From: an uncultured Selenomonadaceae bacterium
GTDB taxonomy: Bacteria; Bacillota; Negativicutes; Selenomonadales; Selenomonadaceae
Reading direction: 5' to 3'
DNA: 5,319 nt
Assembly (NCBI GenBank): GCA_905235425.1
Contig: CAJOKY010000174.1
Span: 1 to 5,319, forward strand
Both the position numbers and the translations under genes were made by a program. Below, piece by piece: positions 1-4,378 of the stretch. A model generated the notes under the pieces. It searched no databases. It was not told where the DNA came from and worked only from the letters and a program-made list of their open reading frames with translations. Position 1 is the stretch's first letter, and each line of letters begins with the position of its first letter.

Positions 1-444
1 TAAGTCAATATTATGTTTATCGGTGCCGCGATTTGTCGATTGCATTTTGCTGTTGCCGTCATAACTTGCGCCGAGATTTATAGTTTGCTTATGTTCGCGC
101 AACCAATTTTTAATTTCGTCGGTCAGCAAAGTGGCGTTCGTTGTGGCGAAACAGATAAAGGGAATATCAATTACGCCGCCTTCAAGCCATTCGACAATTT
201 CTTTGATAAGCGGGAAATTCATGAACGGTTCGCCGCCCATAAAATCAATTTCCAACTCGTCAAAATCTTTGCTGTCTTTTACAAATTGGGCTTCGCGCAG
301 AATAATTTCTTTTGCCAAATTTACGTCCATGTAGACATTTTTTTTATGCGCCTCGTAGCAGTAACTACAATTAAGGTTACAATTATGAGTGACCATAAGC
401 ATGCAAGTACGTCTGCGCTTTGGAAATCCAATTTCCCAAATCAT
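1..444 (-). CDS. Radical SAM enzyme, N-terminal part (runs off left edge)
   Basis: This frame is open from an ATG at 444-442 to the window edge and gives the first 148 residues of a radical SAM protein. The cluster motif is visible as CNLNCSYC, with Cys22, Cys26 and Cys29 in the CX3CX2C spacing that binds the 4Fe-4S cluster used to cleave S-adenosylmethionine. A GGEP motif (residues 70-73), which contacts SAM, follows at the usual distance, and an SYDG segment (127-130) followed by an NRG resembles the corresponding strand in SPASM-type radical SAM proteins. The start is supported by GAGAGG (plus 454-459), 9 nt upstream. The C-terminal half, where a SPASM or Twitch domain with auxiliary clusters would lie, is outside the window, so the substrate is unknown. 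A peptide-modifying or sulfatase-maturase-like enzyme is a reasonable guess from the N-terminus alone. The gene is transcribed in the same direction as the recombinase upstream of it, with a 229 bp gap. Confidence 0.88.
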   Translation of the reverse strand, partial: MIWEIGFPKRRRTCMLMVTHNCNLNCSYCYEAHKKNVYMDVNLAKEIILREAQFVKDSKDFDELEIDFMGGEPFMNFPLIKEIVEWLEGGVIDIPFICFATTNATLLTDEIKNWLREHKQTINLGASYDGNSKMQSTNRGTDKHNIDL

Positions 445-513
445 TTTAATTTTCCTCTCACTATCCTAAATTTTTTAACGTGTCTCAAAAAGCACGCTAT
501 ATGTACAAAGAAA

Positions 514-542
514 TTTTTAATCTGATTTTAAGAAATTTTCAA
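514..542 (-). promoter_or_regulatory. Weak candidate promoter for the radical SAM gene
   Basis: On the minus strand TTGAAA (plus 537-542) and TAAAAA (plus 514-519) are separated by 17 bp, about 70 bp upstream of the radical SAM start. The -10 element matches only 4 of 6 consensus positions, and the region is very AT-rich, so chance matches are likely. Confidence 0.25.
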
Positions 543-553
543 ACATTCAACAC

Positions 554-582
554 TTGCATTTTGCTAAAGTCTATGATATTAT
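554..582 (+). promoter_or_regulatory. Candidate plus-strand promoter in the 445-673 intergenic region
   Basis: TTGCAT (554-559) and TATTAT (577-582) are 17 bp apart, a good sigma-A geometry on the plus strand. No plus-strand protein gene follows. The transcript would begin near 589 and meet a hairpin plus T-run at 654-675, which would give a short RNA of about 85 nt. AT-richness makes a chance match possible. Confidence 0.35.
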
Positions 583-588
583 CTGCAA

Positions 589-675
589 AATTTAGAAAAT
601 GAACTTAGGAATTTAAAAAAAAATTTTTAAAACATAGTTGGTATGTACGGCGTGGCTTGTTTGCCAAGCTTTTTT
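589..675 (+). ncRNA. Hypothetical small RNA between recombinase and radical SAM genes
   Basis: This interval is proposed only because a promoter-like pair (554-582) lies upstream and a terminator-like hairpin with a T-run (654-675) lies at its end, both on the plus strand, in a gap between two minus-strand genes. It includes an AT-only near-palindrome around 613-633. The longest internal frame begins at 643, has no ribosome binding site, and codes for only 20 residues, so a protein product is unlikely. I do not recognise a known RNA family. Confidence 0.2.
654..675 (+). terminator. Intrinsic terminator-like hairpin on the plus strand
   Basis: GCTTG (655-659) pairs with CAAGC (665-669) around a 5-nt loop, G654 and T670 can add a wobble pair, and TTTTTT follows at 670-675. 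The T-run is on the plus strand, so the hairpin would stop a rightward transcript and not the minus-strand recombinase gene that ends at 674. The stem is short. Confidence 0.4.
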
Positions 676-1285
676 AGTTTACGGATGAATCGGAAAATCT
701 TTTAGTCCAACGCAAAAAAGTATTATGGTTGGTACCGAGAATTTTGGCGGCACCTCTTGCAGAAATTTTACCTTCGCGCCATTGGTGATAGACTTCATTA
801 AAATTAGGCGGAAGTGCTAAGGGAGTGCGTCCAAATTTCACGCCGCGCGCTTTTGCCGCCGCTATTCCTTCTGCCTGTCGCTGATGATTAAAATCTTTTT
901 CTGTCTGTGCTACGTAAGATAAAATTTGCAAAACTAAATCGGTAATTAAGGTGCCGATTAAATCATGACGATTGCGCGTATCCAAAAGCGGCATATCCAA
1001 TACCACGATAAAAATTTGTTTTTCTTTAGTGAGAATACGCCATTGTTCGATAATCTCTTCATAATTTCGACCGAGCCGATCAATACTTTTGATTACAAGC
1101 GTGTCGGCAGGTTGAAGAGTAGCCGTTAATTTTTTGTAGGCAGGGCGTTCAAAATTTTTACCCGATTGCTTGTCGATAAAGATATTATCAGCCGGAATCC
1201 CGAATTCATTCATAGCAATTAATTGACGCGATTCGTTTTGATCTTTAGTCGATACTCTGATATAGCCGTAAATTTTTGCATTCAT
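674..1285 (-). CDS. Serine recombinase, resolvase/invertase family
   Basis: A complete 203-residue small serine recombinase that cuts and rejoins DNA through a phosphoserine intermediate. The catalytic domain starts with YGYIRVST, placing the nucleophile at Ser12 and an active-site Arg at Arg10. Arg47 (in RPAY) and the DRLGR block (Asp69, Arg70, Arg73) match the other catalytic positions of gamma-delta resolvase. The long dimerisation helix (about 115-147) ends in AAAKARGVKFGR, and a helix-turn-helix fills about 173-197 (GKISARGAAKILG onwards). The C-terminal position of that helix-turn-helix and the total length fit Tn3 resolvase or Hin/Gin invertase, not the IS607 type with an N-terminal DNA-binding domain nor the large serine integrases. 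AAGGAG (plus 1296-1301) lies 10 nt before the ATG. No transposase, invertible cassette or clear res site is visible nearby, so it may be a transposon or plasmid remnant or a host-adapted gene. All key residues are present. Confidence 0.93.
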   Translation of the reverse strand: MNAKIYGYIRVSTKDQNESRQLIAMNEFGIPADNIFIDKQSGKNFERPAYKKLTATLQPADTLVIKSIDRLGRNYEEIIEQWRILTKEKQIFIVVLDMPLLDTRNRHDLIGTLITDLVLQILSYVAQTEKDFNHQRQAEGIAAAKARGVKFGRTPLALPPNFNEVYHQWREGKISARGAAKILGTNHNTFLRWTKRFSDSSVN

Positions 1286-1348
1286 ACAATTTTTTCTCCT
1301 TGATGTAAAAAAGCATTTACTATGAATTTCAACCGCACTTAAGCAAAC

Positions 1349-1386
1349 AAAAAAATCCCTGCCGAGCTTAAAGCTTAGACAGGGAC
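1349..1386 (-). terminator. Rho-independent terminator of the infC-rpmI-rplT operon
   Basis: Read on the minus strand, an 8-bp stem is formed by plus positions 1356-1363 and 1378-1385 with an inner AGCTT-rich loop, followed by seven U residues (plus A-run 1349-1355). It lies just downstream of the rplT stop. One position (1362/1379) is a G-U wobble on the minus strand but a C-A mismatch on the plus strand, which supports minus-strand use. A weaker T-run (1387-1391) on the other side could make it partly bidirectional. Confidence 0.88.
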
Positions 1387-1408
1387 TTTTTAAATCCCGA
1401 TATTTTTA

Positions 1409-1759
1409 TTACAAATTTTTCTTAGCGATATCGACGAGCTTAGTAAAAGCGTTCGCGTCATTGACAGCCAAATCAGCCATCATTTTTCTATCGACGGCAA
1501 CGCCGGCTTTCGTCAAGCCGCAAATAAGTCTGCTGTAGGAAATGCCGTTAATGCGCGCCGCCGCGTTAATGCGGGTTATCCAAAGGCGGCGAATTTCGCG
1601 CTTTTTGTTTCTTCTGTCACGGTGGGCATAAAAACCCGCCTTCATTACGGTTTCATTAGCTTTTTTAAACTGCTTACTTCTGGCGCCGCGATAACCTTTA
1701 GCGAGCTTGAGTATTTTTTTATGGCGCTTATGAGCAGTTACGCCTGATTTAATTCTCAA
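1409..1759 (-). CDS. rplT: Large ribosomal subunit protein bL20
   Basis: Encodes L20 (116 residues; the family is usually about 117-119), an early-assembly protein of the 50S subunit that binds 23S rRNA. The basic N-terminal arm (HKRHKKILKLAKGYRGARS, about 11-29) and the conserved RDRRNKKREIRRLWITRINAAAR block (about 47-69) are diagnostic, followed by the globular C-terminal domain with GLTKAGVAVDRKMMADLAV. The start codon is TTG (plus 1757-1759), chosen because GGAGG (plus 1767-1771) lies 7 nt upstream and the N-terminus aligns with the family. It follows rpmI after a 27-nt gap and is the last gene of the operon, with a terminator behind it. In E. coli and B. subtilis L20 represses its own operon by binding mRNA; whether it does so here is inference. 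Confidence 0.97.
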   Translation of the reverse strand: MRIKSGVTAHKRHKKILKLAKGYRGARSKQFKKANETVMKAGFYAHRDRRNKKREIRRLWITRINAAARINGISYSRLICGLTKAGVAVDRKMMADLAVNDANAFTKLVDIAKKNL

Positions 1760-1786
1760 AATAAAACCTCCAATCTACAATGCAAG

Positions 1787-1987
1787 TTATTTCGCGTAGG
1801 GAAGTAACTTTTTGACGCGAGCGCGATCAGCCGCCGATGCCAAAGTTGCTTTACGAAGATTTCTCTTGCGTTTGGGAGATTTCTTTTCTAAAATATGACT
1901 TTTGTAAGCTTTATTGCGTTTAAATTCGCCGCTACCGGTAACTTTAAACCTTTTCGCTGTCGCTCTGTGAGTTTTGATTTTGGGCAC
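1787..1987 (-). CDS. rpmI: Large ribosomal subunit protein bL35
   Basis: Encodes L35, 66 residues, a small very basic 50S protein. The sequence PKIKTHRATAKRFKVTGSG at the N-terminus, the HILEKKSPKRKRNLRK block (about 31-46) and the ending LLPYAK are typical of the family and its length is normal. The start codon is GTG (plus 1985-1987), preceded by GGGAGGGG (plus 1997-2004) at 9 nt. The first 44 nt overlap the 3' end of infC in another frame, and the ribosome binding site lies inside infC, encoding a Lys-Gly-Gly-Asp stretch of IF3. This arrangement suggests translational coupling with infC. Confidence 0.97.
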   Translation of the reverse strand: MPKIKTHRATAKRFKVTGSGEFKRNKAYKSHILEKKSPKRKRNLRKATLASAADRARVKKLLPYAK

Positions 1988-2546
1988 TTGTAGCGTCCCC
2001 TCCCTTTGTTGGTGTAGTAGTCTTTTTATTTTTTTGCGCCTTAGGTGAGAGAATCATCGTCATATTTTTGCCTTCAAGTTTAGCGGTACGTTCAACACTC
2101 ACTGTATCGCCTAAAGCCTTTGCCATTTTGTCGAGAATCGTGCTGCCAAGTTCGGGGTGTGAAAGTTCACGTCCGCGAAACATAATCGTGACTTTAACTT
2201 TGTTGCCTTCTTCGATAAATCTCTGCGCATTTTTCAGCTTGACATCAAAATCGTGCTGTTCGATATTCGGTCTAAGTTTTACTTCTTTGACTGTAACCAC
2301 TTTTTGTTTTTTGCGTGCTTCTTTATCACGTTTTTGCTGTTCATAGCGGTATTTGCCGAAATCCATAATCTTGCAAACCGGCGGACGGGCTTTCGGTGCA
2401 ACTTCAACCAAGTCAAGGTGACGATCTTCAGCAAGTTTCAAGGCGTCCCTTGTCTGCATAATACCGAGTTGTTCACCGTTTTCGTCTGTCACGCGGACTT
2501 CACGAATACGAATCTCATCATTGATTCTCAAACTGTCTCTACTAAT
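1944..2546 (-). CDS. infC: Translation initiation factor IF-3 (AUU start)
   Basis: Encodes IF3, which binds the 30S subunit, prevents premature joining with 50S and checks the start codon and initiator tRNA. The N-domain opens with SRDSLRINDEIRIREVRV and continues through DLVEVAPKARPPVCKIMDFG; a lysine/arginine-rich linker and the C-domain (KLRPNIEQHDFDVKLKNA, TIMFRGRELSHPELG) follow. I place the start at ATT (plus 2544-2546), not at an ATG 69 nt upstream, because AAGGAGG (plus 2555-2561) lies 8 nt before it and the product then lines up with bacillar IF3, where AUU initiation is established. AUU lets IF3 repress its own synthesis. The protein is 200 residues, longer than the usual 170-180, because of a polar low-complexity tail (about 173-200) that reads through the rpmI ribosome binding site and its first 14 codons. 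Confidence 0.95.
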   Translation of the reverse strand: MSRDSLRINDEIRIREVRVTDENGEQLGIMQTRDALKLAEDRHLDLVEVAPKARPPVCKIMDFGKYRYEQQKRDKEARKKQKVVTVKEVKLRPNIEQHDFDVKLKNAQRFIEEGNKVKVTIMFRGRELSHPELGSTILDKMAKALGDTVSVERTAKLEGKNMTMILSPKAQKNKKTTTPTKGGDATSAQNQNSQSDSEKV

Positions 2547-2682
2547 TGTGAATCCCTCCTTCGGGCGCAAATAAAAATAATAGGCGTTAAACCGCCCTTT
2601 CTCAAAATTTTTCATATGAAAAAAATCTTTAACCGCGTCAATGTTACTAAACGGGTGAGAAGTTAGGGCTTCTACTTAACGC
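2547..2682 (-). promoter_or_regulatory. infC 5' leader with competing RNA pairings
   Basis: About 135 nt separate the predicted transcription start from the AUU codon. On the minus strand a hairpin forms from plus 2669-2673 with 2658-2662. GGCGTTAA (plus 2676-2683), at the very 5' end, is perfectly complementary to TTAACGCC (plus 2583-2590), and two G-U pairs can extend it. A different pairing, GGGCG (plus 2593-2597) with CGCCC (plus 2563-2567), would end directly beside the Shine-Dalgarno site. These pairings compete for neighbouring bases, a design consistent with a regulated leader such as the L20-responsive leaders of Bacillus infC operons. I cannot confirm a match to the L20 leader family, and no clear intrinsic terminator is visible inside it. 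Confidence 0.5.
2553..2561 (-). promoter_or_regulatory. Ribosome binding site that fixes the infC AUU start
   Basis: On the minus strand AAGGAGGGA ends 6 nt before ATT at 2546-2544; counted from GGAGG the spacing is 8 nt. It is a strong Shine-Dalgarno site at ideal distance from an AUU codon and far from any in-frame ATG/GTG/TTG, which makes it decisive for the start choice. Confidence 0.85.
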
Positions 2683-2687
2683 CGTGC

Positions 2688-2716
2688 AGTTTAGCATACT
2701 GCTTTGTTTATGTCAA
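2688..2716 (-). promoter_or_regulatory. Sigma-A promoter of the infC operon
   Basis: On the minus strand TTGACA (plus 2711-2716) is followed after exactly 17 bp by TAAACT (plus 2688-2693), with a TG one base before the -10 element (extended -10). Transcription would start near 2681-2682, at the GGCG of the leader. The -35 element sits only 3 bp from the heptamer repeat block. Confidence 0.85.
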
Positions 2717-2719
2717 GGG

Positions 2720-2819
2720 GAGATTAGGGAGCAGGGAGCAGGGAGCAGGGAGTAGGGATTAGGGAGTAGTCTAAAAGCTAAAACCTAGCACCTAGTACCT
2801 AACCCCTAACCTCCTACTT
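2720..2819. repeat. Palindromic heptamer repeat element (7+7 units)
   Basis: From 2720 to 2768 there are seven head-to-tail heptamers on the plus strand: GAGATTA, GGGAGCA three times, GGGAGTA, GGGATTA, GGGAGTA. After 2 bp, seven more run from 2771 to 2819 with the consensus CTAnnAC: CTAAAAG, CTAAAAC, CTAGCAC, CTAGTAC, CTAACCC, CTAACCT, CCTACTT. Reverse-complemented, the second block is a related G-rich heptamer, so the whole is a degenerate inverted repeat able to fold into a long imperfect hairpin. Six GGG runs at exact 7-nt intervals (2727 to 2764) satisfy the canonical G-quadruplex pattern. The element starts 3 bp from the infC -35 box and covers the stop codon of the hydrolase gene. Resemblance to cyanobacterial short tandem heptamer repeats is by appearance only. 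It could also help end hydrolase transcription. Confidence 0.8.
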
Positions 2820-4130
2820 CGCTTGTTGAATAATCCAATCTTCAACGGCGCGTCCGATAATTTTTTTGCCCTCTGCATTGGGATGAAGTCCGTCCGTCGT
2901 AAGATAAGCTTTTAAATTTCCTTCTTCATCCGTCAGCTCTTCCGAAATGTCGATAAAATATTTTTGTTTACGTATCCAATCGCAAATATATTGTCTTTGC
3001 TCGCGCCAATCATTTGGCGGCACTTCGACAGTTTTTACTTTAAAAATAAGATCGGGATTAAGCGGCGGCGGCGTAATGAAAACCGGAGTAATGCCGTAAA
3101 CTTCGCATCTTTCCAACATTAAATTTAAATTCTGCGTACTGAAATTGCCGATATAGCCGTTACGAAAATCATTGACGCCTGCCATTATGAATAAAATTTC
3201 CGGCTGAAATGCTAAAACGTCGTCGTCAAATCTTGCCAAAATCTGCGCGGTAGTATCGCCGCTACGTCCCAAATTTTTCACGGAGAATGAGCAATATGTT
3301 TCCCAGTTACATAAAACCTGCGCGGGAGTCACGGTAACTGAACCGCCGTGCGTTATACTGTCACCAATCGCGGCAAAATGCGTAGGTTTGGTTACGGTGA
3401 AAGTGTTGCCGGCATTTTTTTCTGACCAATCAGTAACAGCTACGTCATCTGCCGAAAAGCCGCGTATTTGCCAATAATATTCGCCGCTTTCAGTAACGGG
3501 GTTGTAGTCGTAAAAATCGAAGTTTTCATTTTTATTTTTGGATTCCGTTAAGAAAGTGCGTAAAATTTTGCCGTCTTTAAACAAACGTATTTCATAATAG
3601 GCGGCGTCCTTTGAAGGTATCCACGAATAAACAATGTAGATCGGAGGATAACTCATCTTGTCAAATTCGCTTGTGGTACGAATTGATTTAGGATTAATCT
3701 CTGTCGATGAAATAGGTACATCCTCCGCGACAACTTCATTGTCAAAATTTAACGCCGTGACTTTAAAAATTTCGTCAGCACTGTTAATTTCCAATTCAAC
3801 GCCTACAGTCGGCGAAATAATATTTTTGTCGGCGTAAGAAATTCGGTATCGAACGGCATAAGGTACGGCATTCCACGTAAGGCGCACCGTGCGTATATCT
3901 GTTTCAGCAGGGATTGTGTCTAAAATTTTTGCATTGACCGAATATGAATTTTCATTTTCTGCAGGCTCTGTTAATGCGGCAATTTTTACGTCATCAACTT
4001 TTATATTCTGCGCGTCGGTTGAAGATTGACTTTCCAAATGTATTTTTTGAAAAGGCGCTTCATGTTTGAACTGAACATTTAGCAATGACAGGATACCTGC
4101 AAAAATTATCGGAATTAATTTTAACGTCAT
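2814..4130 (-). CDS. Exported SGNH/GDSL hydrolase with fibronectin-III-like segments
   Basis: A 438-residue esterase or acylhydrolase, probably acting outside the cytoplasm. Residues 1-18 (MTLKLIPIIFAGILSLL) form a short charged then hydrophobic segment, either a signal peptide or a membrane anchor; no lipobox is seen. Two fibronectin-III-like regions follow: about 83-140 (RLTWNAVPYAVRYRISYADK) and about 165-240 (YYEIRLFKDGKILRTF, then EYYWQIRGFSADD). The C-terminal catalytic domain has all SGNH blocks: FAAIGDSIT with Ser258, NLGRSGDTT with Gly288, MAGVNDF with Asn320, and DGLHPNAEG with Asp414 and His416. The substrate cannot be told; carbohydrate O-acetyl groups or lipids are common in the family. 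I choose ATG at 4128-4130 because it directly precedes the export signal; a longer frame from TTG at 4199 would place charged residues first. The best Shine-Dalgarno site is 42 nt upstream. The stop codon lies in the heptamer repeat. Confidence 0.88.
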   Translation of the reverse strand: MTLKLIPIIFAGILSLLNVQFKHEAPFQKIHLESQSSTDAQNIKVDDVKIAALTEPAENENSYSVNAKILDTIPAETDIRTVRLTWNAVPYAVRYRISYADKNIISPTVGVELEINSADEIFKVTALNFDNEVVAEDVPISSTEINPKSIRTTSEFDKMSYPPIYIVYSWIPSKDAAYYEIRLFKDGKILRTFLTESKNKNENFDFYDYNPVTESGEYYWQIRGFSADDVAVTDWSEKNAGNTFTVTKPTHFAAIGDSITHGGSVTVTPAQVLCNWETYCSFSVKNLGRSGDTTAQILARFDDDVLAFQPEILFIMAGVNDFRNGYIGNFSTQNLNLMLERCEVYGITPVFITPPPLNPDLIFKVKTVEVPPNDWREQRQYICDWIRKQKYFIDISEELTDEEGNLKAYLTTDGLHPNAEGKKIIGRAVEDWIIQQAK

Positions 4131-4138
4131 AATAAATC

Positions 4139-4180
4139 GCCGCTTTTCGTAGCCAAAACTTGAACGCGGCTTCCCTCCTT
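4139..4180 (-). promoter_or_regulatory. Distant Shine-Dalgarno plus hairpin before the hydrolase ATG
   Basis: AAGGAGGG (plus 4173-4180) lies 42 nt before the ATG with no ATG, GTG or TTG in frame at a normal distance. GCCGC (plus 4166-4170) and GCGGC (plus 4139-4143) can pair; if they do, the gap from the Shine-Dalgarno site to the ATG shrinks to roughly 10 nt. A short out-of-frame TTG frame (4156 to 4129) ends in TGA overlapping the ATG, a weaker alternative. Confidence 0.4.
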
Positions 4181-4225
4181 TAAATGAATTTACTGTCAAT
4201 CGCCAAATTAATGAATTTTTAATGA

Positions 4226-4254
4226 AGTATAATTTTTAGCGCGTACAAAGTCAA
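4226..4254 (-). promoter_or_regulatory. Sigma-A promoter of the hydrolase gene
   Basis: On the minus strand TTGACT (plus 4249-4254) and TATACT (plus 4226-4231) are separated by 17 bp. Transcription would start near 4219, giving a leader of about 90 nt. It is divergent from the purF promoter about 50 bp to the right. Confidence 0.8.
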
Positions 4255-4306
4255 GCAAAGAATCCATCTGCAGGTATGGGCGAATAAACAAAAAAATTAA
4301 TATTCT

Positions 4307-4335
4307 TTGACAGATTAATGGCAGTTTAATATAAT
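4307..4335 (+). promoter_or_regulatory. Perfect-consensus sigma-A promoter of purF
   Basis: TTGACA (4307-4312), 17 bp, TATAAT (4330-4335): an exact match to both consensus hexamers with optimal spacing. The predicted transcription start near 4342 leaves a short leader of about 37 nt, too short for a purine riboswitch. I see no convincing PurBox. The promoter serves purF directly, so purF is not behind other pur genes in an operon here. Confidence 0.9.
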
Positions 4336-4378
4336 TTAAGTGCAGAAATTAGTTTTAGCAAGGGAGGTATCACTCCAT

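Noticed and set aside
13..525. Plus-strand frame of 170 codons opposite the radical SAM gene
   Set aside because: It is antisense to a frame with clear CX3CX2C and GGEP motifs, and its own product resembles nothing.
1304..1332. Recombinase promoter TTGAAA-17-TTTACA (minus strand)
   Set aside because: The -10 element matches only 3 of 6 positions in an AT-rich stretch; it is not strong enough to annotate.
2547..2615. Upstream ATG for infC at 2613-2615, adding 23 residues
   Set aside because: It has no good ribosome binding site, the added residues do not resemble IF3, and they are encoded by the structured leader. The ATT with AAGGAGG fits the family start exactly.
2608..2623. Palindrome centred on CATATG in the infC leader
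   Set aside because: It is made almost wholly of A-T pairs and would be a weak structure; it is not a terminator and probably reflects base composition.
2253..2666. Plus-strand frames opposite infC
   Set aside because: They are antisense to conserved IF3 codons, lack ribosome binding sites and have Phe/Cys-rich compositions typical of shadow frames.
4131..4199. Longer hydrolase start at TTG 4197-4199
   Set aside because: It lies upstream of the Shine-Dalgarno site and would put a charged 23-residue extension before the export signal.
4277..4290. PurBox-like CGAATAAAC upstream of purF
   Set aside because: It only loosely resembles the PurR operator, is single, and the region is AT-rich.
4340..4378. 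GTG start for purF at 4340
   Set aside because: It lies at the predicted transcription start and would lengthen the propeptide to 26 residues. ATG 4379 has a proper ribosome binding site and gives a normal propeptide.
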